DNA of 37,515 nt, from positions 1 to 37,515 of the forward strand of contig JAKSAW010000784.1 in NCBI GenBank assembly GCA_022361455.1. The letters are read 5' to 3'. A program made the position numbers and the translations under genes. Origin of the DNA: Pseudomonadales bacterium. Lineage in GTDB: Bacteria > Pseudomonadota > Gammaproteobacteria > Pseudomonadales > Ketobacteraceae. Numbering within the stretch: position 1 is the stretch's first letter; every line of letters starts with the position of its first letter. Under the pieces are notes generated by a model that did not search any database, was not told where the DNA came from, and worked only from the letters and a program-made list of their open reading frames with translations. Positions 7,087 to 14,634 of the stretch are shown piece by piece.

Positions 7087-9621
7087 ATGTCTGCTTCACC
7101 GATCGCATTAAATTATCCCACAGCATTTTGGCGAAAGATCGTTGAACAGCTGCCGTACTCTGTCTATGTTGGAGACTTAGAGCGCCAGTGCCTAATTTAT
7201 ACTAATCAAGAAAACTGCCACGCCAAATTCTCTCATCACGACGGCACCTTGCCTTTTAAAGATTGGTTTGGTTTTTTCTCCCAAGATGAAATTTTTCTGC
7301 TAAAAAAAGATATCGAACGTGTTTGCCAAGGCACAAGCGAGAAAACAATTGAACGCATTTTCAAAATGCGCTGTGAAGATTTTGAATGGGGATACTACCA
7401 TCACACCATTTCGATGGTGGAACGAGAGATTGATCTACCGGGAAAAGGACTGCAATCCTCGAAAATATTTATTGGTATCGTTCGAGAAGTATCTGATGCT
7501 TTTTATCAAGGTCGAGAATTACGAGATAGTGAGGAACGCTATCGATTGTTAGCTAATAATTCCAACGACCTTATCTGGACTACCGATTGTGATTTTAATA
7601 TTACCTACATTAGCCCTGCGGTAGAGAGCTTCACCGGCTATTCATTCGAAGAGCTGCTATTTTCCAAAGAGCCTAAGATCTTTTCTAAAAAAACCAATCG
7701 CTTAATTCGTAGTATTTATGTTAACGAATTTTGTTTGGAAGAGCTGAAAAACGCCAACGCCTGTGGCTTACAGAATTATGTGCGTCTGGAACAGCCGCTC
7801 TATCATAAAGACGGAGAGACCATCACAGTCGAGATTCAGTTGTCATTGCTGTTTAATGATTTTGGTATCGTCACTGGAACCTTAGGTGTTGCCCGTGATG
7901 TGACTGACCGTAAAAAAGTTGAAGGTGAAATGCGCTTGGCAGCTACTGTATTTGAGAGTTGCCGCGAAGCCGTTTTTATTACCGATCAAGATGGCGTCAT
8001 GTTGCGTGCGAATGGTGCTTTTTATAATTATACTGGTGTTTGTGAAGCGGATGTGGTGGATAAGCACTTCAGTAGTTTTTGGGATGTACTTGAACCTGAG
8101 TTGTTCTTAGATAGTGTTCAAGCCGAAATCGATGTTAATCAAAATTGGCGCGGCGAGTGCAATTATATTGGCAAAGATGGAAAACGACCTTGCCTGTTGA
8201 GTTTTAGCGCCTCGCTTGATGAGCTTGGTCGAGTGTCCCATTATGTTGGTATCTTTCTAGATATCTTTGAAAAGAAGCAAGATGAACTAAGAATAGAGCG
8301 CTTGGCCTACTATGATGCGCTGACTCAAGTGGCTAATCGGAGCTTGTTTAGTGATCGTTTATCGAAAGCGATCCAGCAAGCCGAGCGTCGCAAAATGTCG
8401 GTGGCGGTGCTGTTCTTAGATTTGGATCGCTTTAAGCCTGTAAACGACTCTTTAGGGCATTCCGCTGGTGATTCCTTGCTGCAAGGGGTTGCCCGTCGAT
8501 TGCAATACTGTGTTCGTGAAGAAGATACCGTAGCCCGTATGGGCGGCGATGAGTTTGCCATTATTCTTGCCGGATTAAATCGCGGTGAAGATGCTGAGCG
8601 AATCGTGTTGCGTACCGCCAATCGGATTATTTCTCAATTCGTATCGCCTTTCTTAATTGAGGGCAGAGAAGTTTATACCTCCACCAGTGTCGGTGTAGCT
8701 GTTTATCCGCGAGATGGCCTTGGCGCAGATGAGTTGTTACGGAATGCCGATATGGCGATGTATGAGGCCAAAAAGTCTGGCCGCAATAATTACCAGTTCT
8801 ATGATTCTAAAATGAATGCCAAGGCAATGGAGCGATTATTCATTGAAAATGCCTTGCGCCGAGCTTTGTTGAATAGTGAATTTCTTTTCTACTTTCAACC
8901 TTACTATGAAGTGGGCGACCATTCTGTCGCTGGTGTTGAGTTACTGTTACGTTGGCAACATCCTCAGTTTGGTCTTTTGGAGCCGCAACAATTTATCGGA
9001 TTGGCGGAAGAAACAGATCTGATTATTCCCATTGGTGAGTGGGTATTTGAACACGCGTGCAAATTAATGGCGTCATGGGGCAAGCAGGGAATTAAGCTGA
9101 GTGCGGTCTCAGTGAATGTGTCACCCTCTCAGTTTAAGCGCAAAAATTTTGTGGAGTGGGCGTTGTTGCAGGTGGAACGTTACCAAATCGATCCCAGTCA
9201 GATTGTTATGGAAATCACCGAAAGCGCATTAATGGCGGATGTGGATCACTCTCTTAGTGTGCTATCGGAACTGAAAAGTGCAGGGATCCGAATAGCCGTA
9301 GACGATTTCGGCACCGGTTATTCTTCGCTGAGCTATCTGCGTAAATTCCCAATCGATATTTTGAAAATTGATCGTGAGTTCGTTAAAGACATTATTGATG
9401 AGCCTGATGAGCTACCACTCATCCACGGTGTTATTAGTATTGCTAAGAGTTTACGCCTTAAGGTTATAGCGGAAGGTGTCGAAACGAGAGAGCAGTTTGA
9501 TTTTCTAAGTACCCATGGCTGTGACGCTGTGCAGGGGCATTATTTTTCCAAAGCAGTGAGTGAAACGAGGTTTCGCGAAGTGTTAGCGGAAAGCAAAATG
9601 GCGGTAAGCCAAGAAAATTAG
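7087..9621 (+). CDS. PAS-PAS-PAS-GGDEF-EAL cyclic-di-GMP enzyme
   Basis: An 844-aa cytoplasmic protein without membrane segments. It has an N-terminal PAS-like region (about 12-140), a PAS/PAC unit (148-277, RYRLLANNSNDLIWTTDCDF), a third PAS (282-398), a GGDEF domain (about 403-570) and an EAL domain (about 580-838). The cyclase site is intact (GGDEF 486-490) with an upstream RxxD inhibitory site (R477-D480). In the EAL domain the signature is ELL rather than EAL (E618), but the other key residues are present: NVSPSQF, EITESAL (about 709), DDFGTGYSS (about 739), KID, and AEGVET. Both synthesis and hydrolysis of c-di-GMP are therefore possible. It has a GGGGA ribosome site and is the last gene of the epmC-greB-apbE run, followed by a strong terminator. 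Confidence 0.95.
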   Translation: MSASPIALNYPTAFWRKIVEQLPYSVYVGDLERQCLIYTNQENCHAKFSHHDGTLPFKDWFGFFSQDEIFLLKKDIERVCQGTSEKTIERIFKMRCEDFEWGYYHHTISMVEREIDLPGKGLQSSKIFIGIVREVSDAFYQGRELRDSEERYRLLANNSNDLIWTTDCDFNITYISPAVESFTGYSFEELLFSKEPKIFSKKTNRLIRSIYVNEFCLEELKNANACGLQNYVRLEQPLYHKDGETITVEIQLSLLFNDFGIVTGTLGVARDVTDRKKVEGEMRLAATVFESCREAVFITDQDGVMLRANGAFYNYTGVCEADVVDKHFSSFWDVLEPELFLDSVQAEIDVNQNWRGECNYIGKDGKRPCLLSFSASLDELGRVSHYVGIFLDIFEKKQDELRIERLAYYDALTQVANRSLFSDRLSKAIQQAERRKMSVAVLFLDLDRFKPVNDSLGHSAGDSLLQGVARRLQYCVREEDTVARMGGDEFAIILAGLNRGEDAERIVLRTANRIISQFVSPFLIEGREVYTSTSVGVAVYPRDGLGADELLRNADMAMYEAKKSGRNNYQFYDSKMNAKAMERLFIENALRRALLNSEFLFYFQPYYEVGDHSVAGVELLLRWQHPQFGLLEPQQFIGLAEETDLIIPIGEWVFEHACKLMASWGKQGIKLSAVSVNVSPSQFKRKNFVEWALLQVERYQIDPSQIVMEITESALMADVDHSLSVLSELKSAGIRIAVDDFGTGYSSLSYLRKFPIDILKIDREFVKDIIDEPDELPLIHGVISIAKSLRLKVIAEGVETREQFDFLSTHGCDAVQGHYFSKAVSETRFREVLAESKMAVSQEN

Positions 9622-9624
9622 CTG

Positions 9625-9652
9625 CGCTGGGCAATGAGCCCAGCGGCTTTTT
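9625..9652 (+). terminator. Intrinsic terminator after the PAS-GGDEF-EAL gene
   Basis: A perfect 8-bp stem CGCTGGGC (9625-9632) / GCCCAGCG (9638-9645) with a 5-nt AATGA loop, followed by GC and five T. It begins 3 bp after the stop codon. It closes the plus-strand run and lies just outside the stop of the convergent dUTPase gene. In the other direction there is no good U-tract. Confidence 0.88.
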
Positions 9653-9657
9653 GAGTA

Positions 9658-10269
9658 TTAACTTGGATAGTGACCCTGCAAGGCTTTATAAACCTCATCT
9701 TTGAAATTATCGGAGTCGGGATCTAAAGTCGTCAAAACTTCTGCCAAAACCTCGTTGTCTTCCTTGCCATTCCAAACCTTTATGTAGGTTCCTTCTTTGT
9801 AGCCATGATCTTGACGGAAAAAATTCAACACGTTTTTGCCAATGTATTGACGGAAAAGTTCATCAATATCCATGTCCATTAATGACATCAGCTGGCAAAA
9901 GTAAGGCACAGATATTTTCTTTTCGCTAAGGGTAAAGCTAGCCAATGCTTCGACAGCTTCTAGAAAATCACCACTGGCTTTTTCGTGGCCCCATTCACTT
10001 TTTATTTGCGTCGCGACTTGCTCGTAATCGCTGGAATCTATCAAGTAAGTACTCATACCAAAGTGCCAAATATCGACGATTTCTAATTTAATTTGTTCAA
10101 TATCAGGCGTTTGCTTTTTCCACCACTTCCATCCGTAGTGGTCCATTAACTCTGCGCATTCCGTCCATATGGCGCGATACCATTCAAAGTTTTGGGCGCG
10201 CCATTCAGAATTAACTTTGGCGTTCATTTGGTCTTGAAGGGCAAGCATTTCACAAAGTTGCTTTTCCAT
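9658..10269 (-). CDS. Dimeric (all-alpha) dUTPase / dUTP diphosphatase
   Basis: A 203-aa protein of the all-alpha NTP pyrophosphatase type. The metal-binding pattern ExxE...ExxD is visible as ECAELMDHYGWKWWKK and LEIVDIWHFGMS, preceded by the helix LCEMLALQDQMNAKV, which is typical of dUTPase_2 proteins. They hydrolyse dUTP (and dUDP) to dUMP, keeping uracil out of DNA and feeding thymidylate synthesis. This form is unrelated to the trimeric Dut usual in E. coli. The C-terminal VLNFFRQDHGYKEGTYIKVWNG stretch is characteristic. A GAGG purine run lies upstream of the ATG. It is divergent from the SRAP gene (82 bp apart), and the terminator at 9625-9652 lies at its 3' end. Confidence 0.87.
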   Translation of the reverse strand: MEKQLCEMLALQDQMNAKVNSEWRAQNFEWYRAIWTECAELMDHYGWKWWKKQTPDIEQIKLEIVDIWHFGMSTYLIDSSDYEQVATQIKSEWGHEKASGDFLEAVEALASFTLSEKKISVPYFCQLMSLMDMDIDELFRQYIGKNVLNFFRQDHGYKEGTYIKVWNGKEDNEVLAEVLTTLDPDSDNFKDEVYKALQGHYPS

Positions 10270-10351
10270 CTACTCACTTTCCTCTAGTTTGTGCTATTGT
10301 TATTTTCCTCATTCTCGCACAGCAGCGCAGCGATTTCATTGGATAACTATT

Positions 10352-11032
10352 ATGTGTGGCCGATATAACATTATCGACGATGCCGCTACCCGTGCTTTAT
10401 TAGAAAGCTTGGGGATAGACGCCCGTCTGCCTACTCGGGTTAATATTGCACCCACGGAAAATGTTCCTGTCATCGTTCATGAAAAGCAAAAGCCTGCGAT
10501 CCACGAAATGCGTTGGTGGCTCACTCCTTCGTGGGCCCCCGAAGTTTCTAACAAGTATTCGATGTTCAATGCACGCTCCGAAACTCTAGATACCAGTCGT
10601 GCATTTAAGGGGCCTTACCGACATCATCGAGGGTTGCTACCAGCATCTTCATTTATTGAATGGAGCAAAAACAATTCTGGTCAAAAACAACCCTACCTCG
10701 TAACGCCTGCGGAGGGCTGTTTTGCTTTTGCCGGATTATGGGATTCATGGCGAAAGGGCGATTCCTATTTAGAATCATGTGCAGTGGTTACCACTGAAGC
10801 CGTTGAAGGTTTGCGGTGGTTACACCACCGCATGCCGGTGTTAATCGAAGCGCCGGATTTCGAAGCCTGGTTGGATCCTACCACCGATAAAGCCACCTTA
10901 GATGAGATTCGTAGCAAAACGAGTTCCAGGGCTTTCAATGCCTATCCGTTGTCACCAGAGGTCAGTAACAGCCGCATAAAAGACGTTTCCCTGCTCGACC
11001 CTATTGATGAACCTATCGAAATAAAACATTAA
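10352..11032 (+). CDS. SOS response-associated peptidase family (SRAP/YedK, HMCES-like)
   Basis: A 226-aa protein starting at the ATG that places Cys at position 2 (MCGRYN). This residue is exposed after Met removal and forms a thiazolidine crosslink with abasic sites in single-stranded DNA. A start at 10289 would bury this Cys and is rejected. The other site residues are visible: N73 and R75 in FNARSE, E103 in SSFIEW, and H158 in HHRMPV. The spacing matches YedK (C2, N75, E105, H160) with a constant offset of two. The protein shields abasic sites in ssDNA. It is divergent from the dUTPase gene; both limit damage tied to uracil or abasic sites, but co-regulation is only a guess. Confidence 0.94.
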   Translation: MCGRYNIIDDAATRALLESLGIDARLPTRVNIAPTENVPVIVHEKQKPAIHEMRWWLTPSWAPEVSNKYSMFNARSETLDTSRAFKGPYRHHRGLLPASSFIEWSKNNSGQKQPYLVTPAEGCFAFAGLWDSWRKGDSYLESCAVVTTEAVEGLRWLHHRMPVLIEAPDFEAWLDPTTDKATLDEIRSKTSSRAFNAYPLSPEVSNSRIKDVSLLDPIDEPIEIKH

Positions 11033-11037
11033 AACGG

Positions 11038-11065
11038 TTGACTGAATAGTCCTATCCGCTATATT
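11038..11065 (+). promoter_or_regulatory. Sigma70-like promoter for the MpaB-family gene
   Basis: TTGACT (11038-11043) and TATATT (11060-11065) are separated by 16 bp; each matches five of six consensus bases. It lies 67 bp before the ATG at 11132 and just after the SRAP stop. It partly overlaps copy 2 of the repeated 18-nt motif, which would suit regulation at the -10/start region. Confidence 0.55.
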
Positions 11066-11079
11066 GATCCGTATAGAAC
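11062..11079 (+). promoter_or_regulatory. Copy 2 of the repeated 18-nt intergenic motif
   Basis: TATTGATCCGTATAGAAC differs from the copy at 3248 by one base, with CTTAGA following at 11089. It begins inside the -10 element of the promoter above, so a protein bound here would cover the transcription start of the MpaB-family gene. Function is inferred from position and recurrence only. Confidence 0.3.
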
Positions 11080-11131
11080 TCGCTGGTTCTTAGAGAAGTG
11101 AGCAGTACAGGTAGTTAACGAGGGTAGAGAA

Positions 11132-12424
11132 ATGGGATACAGCGCCACCAATATTATTGAGCTACAAAAGCTTATTGCGCCTGCGGTGTACGGTGATTTG
11201 GATTTATCCATCGAGCCAGAACGTTTTCGTAAAGAACCTGGTGACAATAGCATTGTTAAGCAAAATCCTCGTATTCAGGCGTTGATAAAGGATAAAGACA
11301 AGGTCGAGTTCTTTCGCCAACTGACGCTTATGGGGGATCCATTAGCTGACGCATTTGCTACAACTATCTCAGAGATTGGCTTCAAGAAAGCCCGCGTGAT
11401 GCTTGACCAAGCTGCTGCCCATGGTGTGGATTCGGTGCCTGACGCACCGCAAACTCTGATTGATCTGATGAAGTCTATGGAAAATGAACCTGATTGGGTG
11501 GATTGGGACAAGATTGAATCAGCATCGAAAAACGCGCGAACCCTGACGGCCACTGCTGGTGAGGCAGTTGTTCGCGTCGCCTTTATGATGACCTATGTGA
11601 ACGGTTACCAAGGGCTGCCTATGATAATGACCGGCGCTCTTACTAGTGATTCTGCAGCTAAGCGAATGAAAGAGACCGTGAGCACCTTTAAGCTTGCGAC
11701 TTTACCTGGTGCTTTAAAACGCGGTGGCTTGGCTTATCAATCTGCCGTTAAAGTTCGTGTTATGCATGCAATGGTGAGAACCAACCTGCTTAAGAAAAAA
11801 GAATCGTGGGATTATGAAGTCTATGGTGTGCCCATCCCGCAAGTGGATCAAATGGGCGCGGCGCTAGCCTTAAACTATATGATGGCGCTCTATGTGCTTA
11901 AAAAAGATGGAAAATTTAATCCTGCAATGGCCGCCGCGGTGGAACAATCTCGGTATCTAGCCCATTTATTGGGTATGCATGATCAGTTTCTAAGTAATGA
12001 TCCTGAAACCATTGTCGAAACTTGGAATATGGTGCAAGCAACGTTACGCCATAAGTTTGATCCACGAGGAAGACAACTCAATATCGCCACGTTGGAAGCC
12101 TTTCGACGCCATGGTAATAACTGGTTCGACCGTGTTTATCACCAATTGGATGTCAGTGCGACTCGTTATATGTATAACAAGATAGTTGGTAAGCGCACCG
12201 CAACTGAGATGGGCGTTGGTTTGGAAAACTATGATGGCTTAAGTTTTGCTGCCATGTTCCTACCCATTGGGGTGGGGTTTGGAGCGTTAAGTGTGCTGCG
12301 CCAAGTTCCTTTTGTGAAGAAATATGTAGAAGACTTTTGCATACAAGAAACGCTGAATCAACTGCAAAAAGAAGGGCAGGCTGAGTATAAGACTGACGCC
12401 CAGCAGTATAACTACGAGGCTTGA
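11132..12424 (+). CDS. MpaB-family oxygenase (DUF2236, latex-clearing-protein-like)
   Basis: A 430-aa predominantly helical protein of the DUF2236/MpaB family, which includes b-haem rubber oxygenases (Lcp) and fungal MpaB. Supporting segments are PDWVDWDKIESA, the central AYQSAVKVRVMHAMVRTNLL with the conserved His followed by WDYEVYGVPIPQVDQMGAALALNYM, which corresponds to the R..H..V...W....G.P..Q pattern of the family, and KFDPRGRQL. The His in VMHAMVR is the candidate proximal haem ligand. No signal peptide is seen, so it is probably cytoplasmic, unlike secreted Lcp. The GAGGG ribosome site sits about 8 nt before ATG. It has its own promoter and no obvious metabolic partners nearby, so the substrate is unknown. 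Confidence 0.78.
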   Translation: MGYSATNIIELQKLIAPAVYGDLDLSIEPERFRKEPGDNSIVKQNPRIQALIKDKDKVEFFRQLTLMGDPLADAFATTISEIGFKKARVMLDQAAAHGVDSVPDAPQTLIDLMKSMENEPDWVDWDKIESASKNARTLTATAGEAVVRVAFMMTYVNGYQGLPMIMTGALTSDSAAKRMKETVSTFKLATLPGALKRGGLAYQSAVKVRVMHAMVRTNLLKKKESWDYEVYGVPIPQVDQMGAALALNYMMALYVLKKDGKFNPAMAAAVEQSRYLAHLLGMHDQFLSNDPETIVETWNMVQATLRHKFDPRGRQLNIATLEAFRRHGNNWFDRVYHQLDVSATRYMYNKIVGKRTATEMGVGLENYDGLSFAAMFLPIGVGFGALSVLRQVPFVKKYVEDFCIQETLNQLQKEGQAEYKTDAQQYNYEA

Positions 12425-12476
12425 TGACCGCTTTTTTTGTGCGGTTAAATTCGGCGCCAAATTTCTAAAGATTCAC

Positions 12477-12526
12477 TATACTCCAGTAGATGATCAGGTC
12501 GGCTTTGTGCTGACATTTACTGGAGG
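12477..12526 (+). promoter_or_regulatory. Putative -10 and Shine-Dalgarno-covering hairpin before REC-PAS-GGDEF-EAL gene
   Basis: A TATACT hexamer (12477-12482) is a plausible -10, with a poor -35. CTCCAGTA (12481-12488) pairs perfectly with TACTGGAG (12518-12525). Inside, GTCGGC and GCTGAC can form a second stem around TTTGT. The downstream arm contains the GGAGG ribosome site (12522-12526) of the gene starting at 12538. RNA starting upstream of 12481 would hide it; RNA starting from the TATACT would begin after the first arm and leave it free. Confidence 0.35.
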
Positions 12527-12537
12527 TTCTAGCGGCA

Positions 12538-14634
12538 ATGAAACCCAGAGTCTTAATTGTTGAAGACATCCCAGATAATGTGATGTTGTTGCAAGCTATC
12601 CTTGAAGATTTTCCAGCTGATATTGATGTCGCCTATAGTGGCGAACAAGCCATTGAAAAGGTAGCAGAGCATAGCTATGCCGTCATACTCATGGATGTGA
12701 ATATGCCCGGCATGAGTGGCTTTGATTGCGTTGAAAAAATTCGCTCAAATGAACAATTCGTCCATGTCCCTATTATATTTATTACCGCCTTGGGGGACGC
12801 CTACGAATATACCAGCAAGGGATACATGCTAGGAGCTGTGGATTATATTGCTAAGCCTGTCGATGAGGAGATGCTCTGCAGCAAAGTAAATATCTTTCTG
12901 GAACTAGAGCGTAAACGAAATGAAACCGATGCAGCTTTAGCTCAAGTTAGAACCTTGCAACGTGATTATGAACAAATTTTAAATTTCATGGCAGAAGGAA
13001 TTGTCGGATTAGATTTAGATAATTTTGTTACCTTTGCTAATGCAGCTGCTTGTACTTTATTAACCACTACCAAAGAACAACTTATCGGGACGCCGATTAA
13101 AGACTTTATCAATCCCAAAATTGATGATCTAGAGTGGCAAACATCCGACTTCGTACAAATCTTTCGAGACGGCCAATGCCATCATAAAGACGATAGCTTT
13201 TTCTGGCGCCAGAAAGAATTTCAGTTTCCAGTGCAATACACTCAATCTTCCATTCTTGAAGACGAGGCGGTGAAAGGTGGTGTATTGGTATTCCAGGATA
13301 TTAGTGAGCGTAAAGAAATTGAAAACAAACTAATCAACTTGGCCAAGTTTGATCAGTTGACGGGGCTAGCTAATCGCACGCTTTATTGGGAGTTTCTTGA
13401 TAAAGCCATCGAAGTGGCGAAGCGTAAGCAAGATGATCTCTACGTCATCTTTATCGACCTGGATCACTTCAAAGAAATTAACGATACCTTGGGGCATGAT
13501 GCTGGTGACTTATTGTTGGTGCAAGCGTCGGAAAGACTGCGTTCAACACTGCGTTCGGCGGATTTGGTGTCACGGCTTGGTGGTGATGAGTTCGCGGTTA
13601 TATTGCAACATGTTCATTCTGATGCTGACTTGGCTAATGTATGTATCAAGTTAATCGAGATGTTTGAGCAGCCCTTTGATATATTTGGGCAAGAAGCTTT
13701 TATTGGTTGTAGTATGGGTGTGGCACATTATCCAGAAGATGGTTGTGATGCAAGCACTGTCACCAAAGCAGCCGATACTGCTATGTACTCTGCTAAGCAA
13801 GCTGGGCGAAACAATTATAAGTTTTTCCACAAGGATATGCATGAGCGAGTACAAGAGCATATGGAGGTGGCGAATGAGCTACGCTATGCTCTGAGGAACG
13901 ACCACATATATCCTCATTTCCAATTAAAACTAGATTTGAAAACACGCAAATATATCGGTGCTGAAGCGCTGGCAAGATGGCACCACCAAGATAAAGGGTT
14001 AATCTCTCCCGGGGTATTTATCCCTATTGCAGAAGATACTGGGCTTATTGCTGATATCGGGGAAACCATTTTAATTCGCTCCGGAACCCAGATGATTGAC
14101 TTACTTAATTCTGTCGACTTGCCACAAAACTTCAAAGTGTCCGTCAATATGTCTGCAAAGCAGATACAAGAACAGAAATTTGCTGAACGCGTGTTAAAAA
14201 TATTGGATCAATACAATATACCGAGTGAGCGTATAGAGCTTGAGCTAACGGAAACAGCCATTGTGCATTCTTTCCAAATGATCAACAGAGAGCTGAATAA
14301 GCTTCGTAAAGCAGGCATACATATTAGTGTTGATGACTTTGGAACAGGTTATTCCTCGTTGGCTTATTTAAAACGTCTTCCTATTGATACGCTTAAAGTC
14401 GATCAGGTATTTGTAAGGGACATTGGTCAGGATTCTGGCGATGAAGCGATTATCCGCGCAATTATTAATTTGGCCCATAGTTTAGGGATGAAAGTATTGG
14501 CGGAAGGGGTAGAAACGGAGGAGCAGCTCGAGTTTTTAATGGCTGAGGGTTGTGACCAGGCGCAGGGCTTTTTATTTAGCCGCCCAACAAGTGCTGGAGA
14601 GTTTAAATATAAACTCTCCAGCCATTACCAATAG
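12538..14634 (+). CDS. Response regulator REC-PAS-GGDEF-EAL cyclic-di-GMP enzyme
   Basis: A 698-aa protein. The receiver domain (1-122) has the acidic pocket (E9, D10), phospho-acceptor D53 in VILMDVNMPG, the T in ITALGD and K in IAKPVD. It is followed by a coiled linker and PAS domain (about 145-262), a GGDEF domain (about 268-435) with GGDEF at 348-352 and an RxxD inhibitory site (R339-D342), and an EAL domain (about 445-690) with EAL at 476-478, NMSAKQI, LELTETAI, DDFGTGYSS, LKVD, AEGVET and QGFLF. All catalytic residues appear intact, so a phosphorylation-controlled c-di-GMP switch is expected. No sensor kinase is adjacent. Its last codons form a perfect hairpin and overlap by 10 bp the convergent end of the motor cluster. 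Confidence 0.95.
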   Translation: MKPRVLIVEDIPDNVMLLQAILEDFPADIDVAYSGEQAIEKVAEHSYAVILMDVNMPGMSGFDCVEKIRSNEQFVHVPIIFITALGDAYEYTSKGYMLGAVDYIAKPVDEEMLCSKVNIFLELERKRNETDAALAQVRTLQRDYEQILNFMAEGIVGLDLDNFVTFANAAACTLLTTTKEQLIGTPIKDFINPKIDDLEWQTSDFVQIFRDGQCHHKDDSFFWRQKEFQFPVQYTQSSILEDEAVKGGVLVFQDISERKEIENKLINLAKFDQLTGLANRTLYWEFLDKAIEVAKRKQDDLYVIFIDLDHFKEINDTLGHDAGDLLLVQASERLRSTLRSADLVSRLGGDEFAVILQHVHSDADLANVCIKLIEMFEQPFDIFGQEAFIGCSMGVAHYPEDGCDASTVTKAADTAMYSAKQAGRNNYKFFHKDMHERVQEHMEVANELRYALRNDHIYPHFQLKLDLKTRKYIGAEALARWHHQDKGLISPGVFIPIAEDTGLIADIGETILIRSGTQMIDLLNSVDLPQNFKVSVNMSAKQIQEQKFAERVLKILDQYNIPSERIELELTETAIVHSFQMINRELNKLRKAGIHISVDDFGTGYSSLAYLKRLPIDTLKVDQVFVRDIGQDSGDEAIIRAIINLAHSLGMKVLAEGVETEEQLEFLMAEGCDQAQGFLFSRPTSAGEFKYKLSSHYQ
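14593..14622. terminator. Perfect 13-bp hairpin at a convergent gene junction
   Basis: GCTGGAGAGTTTA (14593-14605) and TAAACTCTCCAGC (14610-14622) are perfectly complementary around a 4-nt AATA loop. The sequence is coding for the end of the REC-GGDEF-EAL protein and lies 2 nt beyond the TAA stop (14625-14627) of the minus-strand cluster. There is no T-run on either side, so it is not a textbook intrinsic terminator. It could still block read-through, protect 3' ends or separate converging transcripts. Confidence 0.45.

Noticed and set aside
12427..12445. ACCGC/GCGGT hairpin after the MpaB-family gene as an intrinsic terminator
   Set aside because: The stem has only 5 bp and the T-run lies in the loop, not after the stem.
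12481..12537. c-di-GMP (GEMM) riboswitch before the REC-GGDEF-EAL gene
   Set aside because: A structured leader is present, but the GEMM conserved loop sequences are absent; only a simple ribosome-site hairpin is supported.
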